DNA of 64,000 nucleotides from Halomonas sp. GT (GTDB lineage Bacteria; Pseudomonadota; Gammaproteobacteria; Pseudomonadales; Halomonadaceae). A program made the position numbers and the translations under genes. The stretch lies in the NCBI RefSeq assembly GCF_002082565.1, contig NZ_CP020562.1:744001-808000 (forward strand). The letters are read 5' to 3'. How positions within the stretch are numbered: position 1 is the stretch's first letter; every line of letters begins with the position of its first letter. The notes under the pieces are model-generated. The model was not told the origin of the DNA. It saw nothing but the letters and a program-made list of their open reading frames with translations, and did no database searches. Shown here in pieces: positions 19,201 to 30,402 of the stretch.

Positions 19201-19692
19201 AAACGCATTGATCAGGAAACCCGCATTCGTTTTCGAGAAACATTTGACCAAGTTAACACTGGCCTACAAACGCTATTTCCACGAGTTTTCGGTGGGGGGG
19301 CTGCTTGGTTAACGCTCACCGGAGATGATTTGCTGGAAACCGGTGTTGCAATAATGGCGCGGCCTCCAGGTAAGAAAAACAGCACGATTCACCTACTATC
19401 GGGAGGGGAGAAGGCGCTAACAGCACTGTCGTTAGTTTTCGCAATTTTTCAGCTTAACCCCGCGCCTTTCTGCATGTTGGACGAAGTCGATGCTCCACTG
19501 GATGATGCCAACGTAGGCCGCTACGCCAAGCTTGTAAAAGAAATGTCTGAAAGTGTTCAGTTTATCTATATCACCCATAATAAAATTGCTATGGAGGCGG
19601 CCGAACGGTTGATGGGCGTCACCATGCAGGAACCTGGTGTATCAAGGCTTGTTTCGGTGGGCATTGATGAGGCTGCAGCACTAGTTGTTTAA
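16204..19692 (+). CDS. smc: Chromosome segregation protein SMC
   Basis: Condensin-type ATPase that organises and segregates the chromosome with ScpA/ScpB. 1162 residues: Walker A GPNGCGKS (31-38) and the Q-loop region at the N-terminus, long coiled coils (about 170-500 and 680-1000) very rich in Glu, Gln, Arg and Ala, a hinge near 520-650, then the C-motif LLSGGEKALTALSLVFA and Walker B FCMLDEVDAPLDDANV. Length and order match bacterial SMC; MukB is longer and differs. It may be read through from ccmI or from its own promoter, and is followed by an unusually long gap before zipA. Confidence 0.96.
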   Translation: MRLTSIRLVGFKSFVDPVTVPFDGNMTAIVGPNGCGKSNIIDAVRWVMGESSAKTLRGESMADVIFNGSTGRKPISQASIELKFDNRDGGMGGVYAQYSEIAVKRLVTRDGQSNYFFNGQKCRRRDIADLFMGTGLGPRSYAIIGQGMISRLIEARPDDLRATLEEAAGISKYKERRRETENRMRRTQENLERLDDIREELDKQLERLKRQAEAAKRYQELKQQEYRLKGELALVRGRALRNEQSHQESRVRELEIAVEKDVFGVRQCETRLEQAREQHDELADVLDRHQQQFFETTTRIARLEQDQAHRRSREAQLANDIATARRDLEEQRRVSEGDQERFAAIEARLEDLLPEHEALEEQLETLEQTLADATPALETAEQQWADAENHWRDASREADRSQDQLRDLEQRIARMQAENQRRRQQRGELADVTELRNEHAECQAQREEAEQRAEAFQVERDHWQQRYSDAKAAYQQATQARDHQRAELSQHQGELASLKALMDAALADHDPDLSDALAAHGLADAPRLGEAISVSSGWERVISWLLAPWLNARLVSANQLTALPSALATDWCLIDQAERPASAQRLNSLVSGAGALGEWLASIHFAETNEDAETLLADLAPGESVVSRDGVWRGRGWLHQQANGEGVDALLVTRRRFDELNARLTQDEDALALLDEQCEVTSEAIEVLEQTREQQAEQERAHAASLQQLAVKEQRLAQRLEHLESRATELDDELTQLQEDEAALALTLEEQRARWHVAMEQLETAAEARETSAEHRSRQREQRDQLNQQHAPMKARQQALALERERLHAERDSLRAQQSRSSDSEERLSLRIAELEESREMLVEPDELAAEELEELLHQREQQERRLNDTRQQAQALAEQLRNDELARQQHERNLEQSREQLQQRRMDVQALALKAATQDEQLAELGHDPDALAEHLPGDASETAWQERLENTTEKIRRLGAINLAAIEEYDQQAERRNYLEAQHAELTEALETLERAIKRIDQETRIRFRETFDQVNTGLQTLFPRVFGGGAAWLTLTGDDLLETGVAIMARPPGKKNSTIHLLSGGEKALTALSLVFAIFQLNPAPFCMLDEVDAPLDDANVGRYAKLVKEMSESVQFIYITHNKIAMEAAERLMGVTMQEPGVSRLVSVGIDEAAALVV

Positions 19693-20495
19693 GTGCTTTA
19701 TCGGCATGCATGGTACGTTCAATGGTGGTGAGTTAAACGAAGCTCCACCCCTCGAGGGCATCGTGAAATATGCAAAAGTGATGACACAGAGAGCCTGGGG
19801 CAGGTTGTTTGTTGAATAGATAATGCCTTCTACTGCTTTATAATTGAGGTTGCTTAGCCATTCCAGACTGTGTTCATTAGTTGCTTTTTATAGCGTTCCT
19901 ATCTTTGCTTTTTTTTATTAAATTTATTGTTTATCAATATGTTATTTTTATTTTTTATCTTTGGTTAACTGCATGGGTCATGATGGTGATGGCTGCTTCT
20001 GCTAAAGCACACAGTGGCAGCTAAGCATGTTCATCTATCTAGAATGGATAAACCTGAAATGTGAACTTTCATTATCTTTGTGTAGCGTTAGTTAAGGGTT
20101 TAAAACATATATGCTATGATTTCATTAGCTATTAAATACTGTTTTATTGACGAGTTTCTGATGTTTGATGAGGTAGGTCTCTCTAACACAGCAGTATTTG
20201 ATCTAGCAGCAGTTGGTTGGGCAGTTTTGGCAGAGTAATTTTGGCAGAGCGGTGACGTTTCGTTACGTGAGTTTGAATGTGGGCTTGTCATATTTCGGTG
20301 TGAGAGGCGAGCAAGGGAGGAAAAATTCTCCCTTTAGAAAGCAGACGATGATGTGACGATGTGTCCTGTCGGGATAAATTAGCGCTAAAATGGCACTTTT
20401 CTTAGTTGATATAGTCAAAGATTTGGCCTAAAACCACCAGTAGCGGTGTGTTAAAGCGTGAAAATCTGCAAAAAGTGGCCCTTTTCGTAGCAACC
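19693..20495. other. Long AT-rich intergenic region between smc and zipA
   Basis: About 800 bp without a convincing gene. The middle (roughly 19900-20170) is very AT-rich and may carry promoters for zipA-ligA. Two near-identical 15-mers, TGGCACTTTTCTTAG (20391-20405) and TGGCCCTTTTCGTAG (20476-20490), and a doubled TTTTGGCAGAG around 20225-20249 are the only repeats seen. No tRNA-like fold or clear terminator after smc was found. Confidence 0.6.
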
Positions 20496-20554
20496 GCGCT
20501 ATGCTTGATGGTAATTAGCTAACATCGGATATGTTACGCCATCAGGCATAGCGC
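20496..20554 (+). promoter_or_regulatory. Large nested hairpin just upstream of zipA
   Basis: A 16-bp inverted repeat (20496-20511 with 20539-20554, 15 of 16 matching) encloses a second perfect 6-bp stem, TAACAT/ATGTTA. It ends 37 bp before the zipA start and has no T-run, so it is not a normal terminator. It could be an mRNA leader structure or an operator. Confidence 0.6.
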
Positions 20555-20591
20555 CTTTGCAACCGGTATATTGACCCATGGAATGCTCGAC

Positions 20592-22580
20592 ATGGAATTA
20601 AGAGAGTGGTTAATCATTCTAGGACTGGCACTGGTATCGCTCATCGTCGTTGATGGTGTGCGAAGGCTTCAGCGCCAACGCCGTGTGCCCCGTCTGGATC
20701 AAGCAGTCAAAGACTTGCCAGCCGCTAAATTTGAAGAATTTAATGATGAAGTCAAAGAAGCGGAAATAAATTGGGAATTGCCTAACGGCGGTGCTCGTGT
20801 CGTTAAGCCTGCTGATTACAGTAACCTTGGTCAAAAACCCAAACTGGAACGCCAAGAGCACCCTGGGCCTTCCAAAGTGCTGTCAGATTTTCGCCGCTCT
20901 TTTTCTAATTCTGCCAGTTCGGCCAAGTCAAAAGCCAACGCGCATTTCTCGTGGTCTCGTAAAAATGAGCCCCGAAAGAATGAACAGCCGTCTGCTGTCG
21001 GGCATCCAGCGTCGGCGAATTACACATCATCTGTTCAGCCAGATACTGCTGCGGCCGAGCATTCGCTAGGTAGGACTGCTATTTCTGAACACGAGCGCCG
21101 GGAGCCTAGCATATTCATGGCTGATAATAGTCCCAACAATACTGCTAGCACCGATACTCAGAAAAAAACAGAAACTCAGCAAACAGAAACTATTCGTCAG
21201 ACGACGAGTGGCAAACCTGTACCTACCGCTGAACCCCTTCGCTCTGATGATAGCCATATTGCACCGTCAGCAACTGAACGAGCCGAACGTTACGAGTCAG
21301 GCATCAGCGATCAGAAAGCTGATAAGCAAGCCGATGTACAAATGACATCCACGTCTGATTTAGCCGCACCCAAAACAAGCAGTTCAGAAACAAGCAATTT
21401 AGAAACGACAGTCGGAAAAGTTCCAGAAGAGCATAAATCTACTGCAGAAAGTAAAACGACAGAAGCAGAAGAAGCCAATATTGATGAGCCGAGCGTAAAA
21501 GCAGAGTTGCACGTTGAAACAGAGCCGACGTTAAGAGTTGAGCCTGAAGATGCAGTACACCATGCTTCTGACATGCCCAAGCGGCGTCAACTGCGTCCAG
21601 ACACTGCCGGTGAGGACAGAGAGCTAGATGACGATGAAGTTGATGAATATCGGCTGGTCGACTTCGAAGGCATTGGTCGTTCCTTTAAGCGTCGCTTAAT
21701 TGAGCGTCGTAAAGAAAAAGCGCGTAAAAAAGCAGAGAAAGCTAAACGTGCAGAAGCGCTAGCTAAGCAAAAAGCTGAACGTAAAGCACTTGAAGCCGAA
21801 CGCAAAGCGCTTGAAGCACAGCAGCGTCGTGAAGCAAAAGAGGCGGCAGATGCTGAGAAAGCGCGTATCGCACAAGAGCAAGCTGAAGCACGCGAGGCAG
21901 CTGCGGTAGCCGCCGCAGCTGAACGTGAGGCTGCGCAATATAATGAGCCGATGATTTCAGCACAAGATGATAGCTACCACGATGTTGGTAACTATGATGT
22001 TGACAACTACGATTACGATGATGATGCGCCTGAAACGGGTTACCGGGACAATGTTGTTCGTACGCACCCCACGTTAGAAAAAGCGTTACGTCACGATGTT
22101 AATAGCGAGCGTGCCAGGGATACGCTTACCGACGCTTCTGAAATGGTCGTAATCAGCGTGCTTTCGCGGGAGCCTGAAGGTTTTGATGGCGGTAAGTTGC
22201 TTGAGCTAATCATGGCCTGTGGCCTGCGTTACAGCCGTGAAATGGGGGTCTTCCACCGTTTTGAAACAGAAAGCTTCGACAGCGAATTGCAATTTTCAAT
22301 GGTGAATGTACTTAAGCCTGGTACGTTTCCCATCGAAGAGATGAATGAGTTTGTGACCCCAGGTATTACGTTCCTGATGCCGCTGCCGGGAGCTGAAGAT
22401 AGCTCTGCGGCGTTTGAGGCTATGGTCGAAACGGCAATGGTTGTCGTGCGTCATATGGGCGGTGAACTTAAAGATGAAAACCGTAGTGTAATGACGGCGC
22501 AAACCATCGAGTTTGCAAGGCAACGTGTTCATGAGTTTGAACGTCGCCATCGCTTGCACCGCCAACTTCAAGCGCGTTAA
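20592..22580 (+). CDS. zipA: Cell division protein ZipA, extended
   Basis: Anchors the FtsZ ring to the inner membrane. It begins MELREWLIILGLALVSLIVV, the typical ZipA membrane anchor, followed by DGVRRLQRQRRVPRLD. The FtsZ-binding ZipA_C domain fills the last ~150 residues (SEMVVISVLSREPEGFDG, GVFHRFE, FVTPGITFLMPLPG). ATG 20592 is preferred: TGGAA lies 8 bp upstream; starts at 20571 (TTG) and 20583 are also in frame. At about 662 residues it is roughly twice E. coli ZipA. The extra length is a Ser/Thr/Glu-rich disordered linker and a charged Arg/Lys/Glu/Ala helix of about 90 residues. The first gene of zipA-ligA. Confidence 0.93.
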   Translation: MELREWLIILGLALVSLIVVDGVRRLQRQRRVPRLDQAVKDLPAAKFEEFNDEVKEAEINWELPNGGARVVKPADYSNLGQKPKLERQEHPGPSKVLSDFRRSFSNSASSAKSKANAHFSWSRKNEPRKNEQPSAVGHPASANYTSSVQPDTAAAEHSLGRTAISEHERREPSIFMADNSPNNTASTDTQKKTETQQTETIRQTTSGKPVPTAEPLRSDDSHIAPSATERAERYESGISDQKADKQADVQMTSTSDLAAPKTSSSETSNLETTVGKVPEEHKSTAESKTTEAEEANIDEPSVKAELHVETEPTLRVEPEDAVHHASDMPKRRQLRPDTAGEDRELDDDEVDEYRLVDFEGIGRSFKRRLIERRKEKARKKAEKAKRAEALAKQKAERKALEAERKALEAQQRREAKEAADAEKARIAQEQAEAREAAAVAAAAEREAAQYNEPMISAQDDSYHDVGNYDVDNYDYDDDAPETGYRDNVVRTHPTLEKALRHDVNSERARDTLTDASEMVVISVLSREPEGFDGGKLLELIMACGLRYSREMGVFHRFETESFDSELQFSMVNVLKPGTFPIEEMNEFVTPGITFLMPLPGAEDSSAAFEAMVETAMVVVRHMGGELKDENRSVMTAQTIEFARQRVHEFERRHRLHRQLQAR

Positions 22581-22596
22581 GCGTCGCGTTGCGTTA

Positions 22597-22629
22597 ACAC
22601 CCGCCTTCCCAAAGAAGGCGGGTGTTTTT
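22597..22629 (+). terminator. Terminator of zipA
   Basis: A perfect 12-bp GC-rich stem (22597-22608 with 22614-22625), a 5-nt loop and a T-run. It lies 16 bp after the zipA stop and 40 bp before ligA, so ligA is probably reached by partial read-through or has its own start. Confidence 0.92.
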
Positions 22630-22669
22630 GTTATTAAACACCTGTTTTTTTGTATGCCGGAACAACTGA

Positions 22670-24995
<2,326 letters not shown>

Positions 24996-25002
<7 letters not shown>

Positions 25003-27014
25003 GCGCGGACTAGCGCACTGATAATTCGTCGTCCTGGATGTAAATGATCCACTAACGATAGTTCTAGCGGCATCGGTTCATCACACATTCGTGAGGCAAT
25101 GATTTCAGCGCAGAGCGGAGCACTGGAAAGGCCCCGAGAGCCGTGTGCGGTAGATATCCACAGCCCTGAATGATGCTTTCCTTGGGTATCTGGCACGTTA
25201 GAAGCATCTTTTTGCAGCGCCGCGTAATCTTGCTGCCATACGTCGGTATGGGGTACTGGCCCTGCGTAGGGGCTTTTGTCAGGGCTGGCTGCCCTTACCG
25301 CAGCACGACCTGTTAGCGTGTCGGGGCTTAACGTCACGCCCGCCGTCTCAAGGGTTGCGACCCACTCAGGCAGTGTTTGGCGTAATTCATCAATATTGCA
25401 CTGATGGTCTGCTGTTGTAACGTCGCTCGTGGCGTTGTTAGGCACAAAGCTAGCCCCAAACGTCAGCACGCCTTCTACTGGTGGCGACACATAGCCACCA
25501 GCGCATACCACACACTGCGGACCTTGAACCCCCTCGGGAAGCGTCATTTCGCTCACCTGGCCGCGAACTTGCTGTAGCGGTAGCGCTGCCGTTTGTTCAA
25601 AGCGGTTAGCCAACGACGCATTGGCCACCACAACGTGATCAGCGGTCAGCGTTTCGCCGCTGGCCAGCACGACCTGCCAAGTCTTACCGTCGGGCTGAAG
25701 GGTTGTCACTTCTCCCTGGTGCAAGATGATATTCGCGTGTTGTAGCAGCTGTTCGCAGAGCAATTTGGGGCGCACCCAGCCTGCCTGAGGATAAAACAGT
25801 CCGTGACCCAGTGTGATCGGAAGGCCCACCGGCTCACTAAGCGTCTCAGTTTTAGCGGACACCACTGTTTCTGGCAGAGGGTGGCGTGCCATAAAGCGCT
25901 GCTGGCGAACAGCCTCTTTATCACTTAACGCGAGTTGCACTACGCCGCATGGCTGCCACAACGGCGTTTCCTGTAGTGAGGTGGACGCCCGTTGGAGCTG
26001 GCTAAGCCAGCGCTGGCTGTAGAGAAGTCCTGATAAATAGAACCGGCTCTGGTTATTCGTTTCCGCTGCTAGCTTTACATACAGCGCACCCTGGCGATTA
26101 CCGGAGCCACCTGCGCCGGGAGCATCGCGTTCAATAATCGTTACCTGAACTCCACGCTTGGCTAACGCCGCTGCCACGCTGCAACCGGCTATGCCCGCCC
26201 CAATAACGGCCACATGGTTAGCAGGCCTTACCGTAGGAGGCATAAACCAAGGGGTTGATTGGCGGCGAGTGTCTTTAGGTGGTGTGTCGATATAGCCCGC
26301 TAACATTTCCCGCTTTCGCCCAAATCCAGGTACCTTTTGCCAGCTAAATCCTGCTGCTTTTAACCCTCGTTTAACGACACCAGCACAGGTAAATGTGGCA
26401 AATGTGGCACCAGGCCGAGAGCGGGCTGCCATGGCCTCGAATAGCTCAGGCTGCCACATTTCTGGGTTTTTAGAAGGAGCAAATCCATCTAGAAACCATG
26501 CGTCGACTTGGCCATCTAGCAGGTTTAGTCGTTCGGTGGTGTCGCCAAAGTGCAGGTCGAGAGTCACTCGCTCGTTGAGATGAAGACGGTGAATGCCGCT
26601 GACGGCTTCAGGCCATTGAGCGCATAGCACCTGTGCATAGTGTGCTAACGAAGGCCAGGCGCTTAGTGCGCGCTCAAGAGACACTCGGTCAAGCGGAAAC
26701 TTCTCAGTGGATAATAGATGAAGGCGTGCAGTGCTCGGTGCGTGTTGCTCAAAACAATCCCACGCGCACAGCATATTAAGCCCAGTGCCAAAGCCTGTTT
26801 CGCCAACCACAAACGCGCGGCTGTGTTGCCAATTCGCAAAGCGCTTGGGAAGGTGGTTTGCCCCTAGGAATACGTGCTCAGTTTCAGCACGGCCATCTTC
26901 CCTGGAAAAATAAACATCGTCGAAGACGTCTGAATGGGGAGATGTCTCGTTCCATGTGAGTAAAGGAGCCGTTAACGCCATGAGTGGAGGCAGGGCAGTA
27001 GAGCGTTGGGTCAC
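24996..27014 (-). CDS. mnmC: Bifunctional tRNA U34 modification enzyme MnmC
   Basis: Completes the 5-methylaminomethyl-2-thiouridine modification at tRNA wobble position 34. 672 residues: the N-terminal methyltransferase domain (about 1-245; VGETGFGTGLNML, and DAWFLDGFAPSKNPEMW) adds the last methyl group; the C-terminal FAD-dependent oxidoreductase (from about 265; AVIGAGIAGCSVAAALAKRG and GSGNRQGALYVKL) removes carboxymethyl from cmnm5U. Both domains appear intact. Convergent with yheU. Confidence 0.95.
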
Positions 27015-27109
27015 GCGGGTATCCCCGTACTGATGAAGTTTGTATTAAAGGTTGGTTAAAAAATGATCAACTTGTTGATAAGGGCATCATCTCTAGCTTT
27101 GGGAAAAGC

Positions 27110-27163
27110 GTCCGCCGAGTTTTCACAGAGTTTTCCACAGGCTCTGTGAAAAAGAAGGCGGAC
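27110..27163. promoter_or_regulatory. Large two-tier inverted repeat between mnmC and yciI
   Basis: GTCCGCC/GGCGGAC (27110-27116 with 27157-27163) encloses a perfect 11-bp repeat TTTTCACAGAG/CTCTGTGAAAA (27120-27130 with 27142-27152). It lies downstream of yciI and upstream of mnmC, both on the minus strand. It may end yciI transcripts or act as an operator or leader for mnmC. There is no long T-run. Confidence 0.55.
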
Positions 27164-27185
27164 TCTTCACACTCGCCTCTCTCGG

Positions 27186-27485
27186 TCAAGGCATAACTTT
27201 TTTAAACGGCTTAACAATTACCTTGGCATAGACCCCAGCAATGATGTATGGGTCGGCGTCTGCCCAAGCCTGTGCGTCCTCAAGGCTTTCAAATTCAGCA
27301 ACGACCAAGCTGCCGCTGAAGCCTGCATCGCCCGGGTTATCGGTATCAATAGCAGGGTGGGGGCCAGCCAGAACCAAGCGACCTTCATCGCGCAATTTTT
27401 CCAGGCGGCCAAGGTGATCCGGGCGTGCCGCTAGACGGCGCTCCAAGCTGTTGGATACATCTTCACTGATAATAGCGTAAAGCAT
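27186..27485 (-). CDS. yciI: YciI family protein
   Basis: A 99-residue ferredoxin-like protein very close to E. coli Yci[52 protein letters not shown] and [15 protein letters not shown] all match the family. The conserved His and Asp suggest an enzymatic or ligand site, but the reaction is not known for this branch. The start at 27485 follows AAGGAG; the frame is open another 41 codons upstream. Divergent from rnm, which in E. coli is also a near neighbour. Confidence 0.93.
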   Translation of the reverse strand: MLYAIISEDVSNSLERRLAARPDHLGRLEKLRDEGRLVLAGPHPAIDTDNPGDAGFSGSLVVAEFESLEDAQAWADADPYIIAGVYAKVIVKPFKKVMP

Positions 27486-27659
27486 GGGGATAACTCCTTG
27501 AATGCTGGGGCGGTTGTCCAGTGTCGAATTGACCGCGCCCTTGTAAGCGCGCACCATGGCGAGCGCCTGTATACCGTTAAGGGAAAACAGGATGCCTGTT
27601 TTGTTCACACCATTTTTTATTCACACCATCCTATTCTGACAAACTCGCCACACGGCGTC

Positions 27660-28613
27660 ATGCTTATGCCCCTACTTCCTGCGAACTATCTTTCTGCGAA
27701 CTCTCTGCCCCCTGTGTTTGATGCCGACCAGCGTTATACGGTGGATTTACACATGCACTCTACCGCGTCAGATGGCGCGCTTACCCCTACCGAGCTGGTA
27801 AAGTTGTGCGCTGAACGTGGTCTTACGCACATGTCGCTGACAGACCATGACACCATGGAAGGCATTGAAGAAGCTGGCGTCGCGGCTCATCAAGCTGGGG
27901 TTTGCTTGGTGCCTGGCTGTGAGCTATCCACGCGCTGGCAAGGAATCAACATTCACGTAGTGGCGCTTATGCCCGGCGGTTTGCAAGGGCCTCTTGTAGA
28001 GGGGCTTGAGCAGCAGCGCGAAGCACGCATCAAGCGCGCTGAAGTAATCGCCGAGCGGTTAGAAAAAATGGGGTTACCCAACGCGCTAGAAAAAGCGCGC
28101 GCCCAGGCAGGCAGCGACCGTCCCTTGGGCAGGCCCGACTTTGCCCGTGCGCTAGTTGCTGAAGGTGTGGTTGATGATTGGGCAGGTGCGTTTAAGCGCT
28201 ATTTAGGCAGCGGTAAAAAAGGCGATGTAAAAGCCCACTGGCCAGAAATCAGCGATGCAGTGGCCTGGGTTGTGGCCTCTGGTGGTGTGGCAGTGCTGGC
28301 GCACCCGCTGCGCTATGGGCTTACCCGGCGCAAGCGAGGTTTGCTGATGGATACCTTTAAAGCAGCAGGTGGACAGAGCGTTGAGCTGGTGAGTGGTCAG
28401 CAGAATCCAGACAGCACTCGCGATCTCGCTCGACAATTAGTAGAGCGCGACTTATACGCCTCCATGGGCAGCGATTTTCATTTTCCTGGCAGTCACGCTG
28501 CCCCTGGTAGTATGAGCGTGATACCACGCACAGCTGCGTCGCCAATTTGGCAGCACCCGCGCTTAATTCATTTGCGCGATGCGCCCAGTGGTATGTTAGG
28601 TCCTGGGTCTTAA
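27660..28613 (+). CDS. rnm: RNase AM / PHP-domain phosphoesterase (YciV)
   Basis: PHP-domain metal-dependent phosphoesterase of the YciV/TrpH family; the E. coli protein is a 5'-3' exoribonuclease and 3',5'-nucleoside bisphosphate phosphatase that matures rRNA 5' ends. Metal-binding motifs are visible: DLHMHSTASDGALTP, LTDHDTMEGIEEA, PGCELSTRW, LAHPLRYGLTRRK and SDFHFPGSH. Start set at ATG 27660 (317 residues); ATG 27666 is equally possible, and the longer open frame overlaps the divergent yciI and is rejected. Confidence 0.9.
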   Translation: MLMPLLPANYLSANSLPPVFDADQRYTVDLHMHSTASDGALTPTELVKLCAERGLTHMSLTDHDTMEGIEEAGVAAHQAGVCLVPGCELSTRWQGINIHVVALMPGGLQGPLVEGLEQQREARIKRAEVIAERLEKMGLPNALEKARAQAGSDRPLGRPDFARALVAEGVVDDWAGAFKRYLGSGKKGDVKAHWPEISDAVAWVVASGGVAVLAHPLRYGLTRRKRGLLMDTFKAAGGQSVELVSGQQNPDSTRDLARQLVERDLYASMGSDFHFPGSHAAPGSMSVIPRTAASPIWQHPRLIHLRDAPSGMLGPGS

Positions 28614-28676
28614 ACCGCGTATCGACTAACCTAGAAACTAAATGGACAACGATATGCCCACGGTCAGGAGCAAGTG

Positions 28677-29300
28677 ATGAGTCAATACTTTCAGATTCAC
28701 CCCGAAAACCCGCAGAAACGCTTGATTGATCAAGCCCTAGACATTATTCGCAAAGGTGGTGTGGTCGCGTATCCAACCGATTCAGGCTATGCGTTGGGCT
28801 GCCACTTAGGTGAAAAAAAGGCTATTGAAAAGATCAAATGGCTGCGTTCGTTAGACGATAAGCACAATTTCACGCTGATGTGTTCGGACCTATCCGAGAT
28901 TGGCACTTACGCAAAAGTGGATAACGCGGTGTTTCGGCTGTTGAAGGCCCACACCCCTGGGCCTTACACCTTTATTTTGGATGCCACCACAGAGGTTCCG
29001 CGCCTGTTGCTGCACCCGAAGCGCCGCTCCATTGGCGTGCGTGTGCCTGATCACCGTATTACCCACGCGCTGCTTGATGCGTTGGGTGAACCGCTGATGA
29101 GCGTGACGTTGATTCCGGTAGGAGATACCCTGCCAATGAGCGATCCTGAAGAGATCCGCGACCGCTTCGGGGCACATCTTGATGCCATTATCGATGGCGG
29201 TGCCTGCCATCTTGACCCCACCAGTGTGATTGATCTACGCGAGCTGCCGCCCAAAATTGTGCGGGAAGGCCGCGGCGACATTACGCCGTTTACGAGTTAA
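28677..29300 (+). CDS. yciO: YciO/Sua5-YrdC family protein
   Basis: 207 residues of the YrdC-like fold, close to E. coli YciO: MSQYFQIHPENPQKRLIDQA, VAYPTDSGYALGC, HNFTLMCSDLSE, TPGPYTFILDAT and GVRVPDH. TsaC/Sua5 relatives make threonylcarbamoyl-AMP for tRNA t6A37. YciO has the same pocket but in E. coli is not the essential enzyme, so its role is uncertain. ATG 28677 is chosen, with AGGAG upstream; a GTG directly before it is also in frame. It follows rnm by 63 bp, the same partnership as in E. coli. Confidence 0.92.
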   Translation: MSQYFQIHPENPQKRLIDQALDIIRKGGVVAYPTDSGYALGCHLGEKKAIEKIKWLRSLDDKHNFTLMCSDLSEIGTYAKVDNAVFRLLKAHTPGPYTFILDATTEVPRLLLHPKRRSIGVRVPDHRITHALLDALGEPLMSVTLIPVGDTLPMSDPEEIRDRFGAHLDAIIDGGACHLDPTSVIDLRELPPKIVREGRGDITPFTS

Positions 29301-29574
29301 CACCGTTTTCTAGCCTGTATTGGTAGCCCCCTGGCGGCAAGTATTGGGGGGCTGCTGCTATCCTGCCTGTTTCTATATCCGCGACACAGAAGCCACAAAG
29401 AACCTTAAAAATACGATGCGTATCAACGTATCCATTTAGCACGCTACCTTTCTTATTTGAATGACCAATAAAAATAAATTATGATGAATTTTATAGTTTT
29501 TAATAACTAACGATGATGGATGATGTGGAAAACTCCCTCCTAACTGATAACCATCACTGACTGGAGATTGCTTA
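29301..29574. other. Intergenic region yciO to acid phosphatase
   Basis: 274 bp. A GC-rich hairpin (29325-29331 with 29347-29353) without a T-run follows yciO and may end it. The second half (about 29440-29520) is AT-rich and presumably holds the phosphatase promoter, but no clear -35/-10 pair was assigned. Confidence 0.4.
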
Positions 29575-30360
29575 ATGACGATATCCCGATACCGCAACGC
29601 TGCCACTGCAACGGCATTTGCGAGCTTAGCGCTACTTCCTTTATCAGGTAACGCTATAGCCAATGACGCGAGTGCTTGTGATCAGGCTGAGTACACAATG
29701 GGGCTTCGTTACCAACAGCAATCCGCAGAAATAATTGCTTTACAGCGCCAAGGGTTCGAGCTGGCGACCTATCGTTTGGAAAAACAGATTGAGGCGCATG
29801 GCGAGGATGCTGATTTGGCCATCATTACCGATGTGGATGAGACGCTCATCGATAACAGCGCCTTATTAGTGCGCGACATGCAGGCCTGTCACGACTTCAC
29901 TGTTTGGGATACTTGGTTGCATTGGGAGCGCGAAGGCGAGCCGCGTTTGATCCCAGGCGCGAAAGATTTTCTCGAATTTGCCGATGAGCAAGGCGTGTCT
30001 ATCTACTATGTGTCTGATCGCTACCAAGAAAATAAAGCCGATACGCTGGCCACCATGGAAGCATTAGAGCTTCCCCAGGTATCGGATGAGCGAGTCATGC
30101 TACTTGGCCCACCGAAGACCGAGCGTCGCGCTATCGTCGAAGAAAATCACACATTGGTGATGCAGCTGGGGGATACACTGCACGATTTCTCGGGTGACTT
30201 TGCCGGTACAAGCCTTGAAGAGCAGCGTGATCTGGTTAACGACCACGCTGAACGTTTCGGCCAAGACTGGATTGTTTTCCCCAATGCGAGTTACGGCAGC
30301 TGGAGTGACGCGGAACTAGACGCTTGGCAAGCACCTTTTGAAGATGCTGAAAACGAATAA
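29575..30360 (+). CDS. Secreted HAD-family class C acid phosphatase, e(P4)-like
   Basis: 261 residues with an N-terminal signal peptide (hydrophobic run AFASLALLPLSG, predicted cleavage after NAIA) and the class C acid phosphatase/5'-nucleotidase e(P4) fold. The HAD nucleophile motif is ITDVDETLIDNS, followed by WLHWEREGEPRLIPGA and YYVSDR, LGPPKTERR and QLGDTLHDF. There is no lipobox next to the hydrophobic run, so it is probably soluble in the periplasm rather than a lipoprotein. It would dephosphorylate nucleotides or other phosphomonoesters for scavenging. GGAG precedes the ATG. Confidence 0.88.
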   Translation: MTISRYRNAATATAFASLALLPLSGNAIANDASACDQAEYTMGLRYQQQSAEIIALQRQGFELATYRLEKQIEAHGEDADLAIITDVDETLIDNSALLVRDMQACHDFTVWDTWLHWEREGEPRLIPGAKDFLEFADEQGVSIYYVSDRYQENKADTLATMEALELPQVSDERVMLLGPPKTERRAIVEENHTLVMQLGDTLHDFSGDFAGTSLEEQRDLVNDHAERFGQDWIVFPNASYGSWSDAELDAWQAPFEDAENE

Positions 30361-30402
30361 GTTGTCGTTGCCCAGGTGATGGGTAACCAACTAGCTGAAG
30401 AG

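Noticed and set aside
16204..19692. SMC as MukB or an SbcC-type repair protein
   Set aside because: The hinge, the C-motif LSGGEKALTAL and the length of 1162 residues fit SMC; MukB is longer and SbcC lacks this hinge and context.
20100..20291. 63-codon minus-strand ORF in the smc-zipA gap
   Set aside because: No ribosome binding site, no recognisable pattern, and no domain character.
21760..21830. Short repeats in zipA (AERKALE units) as a CRISPR or tandem repeat element
   Set aside because: They are in frame and encode the charged helix of ZipA; there are no spacers of constant length.
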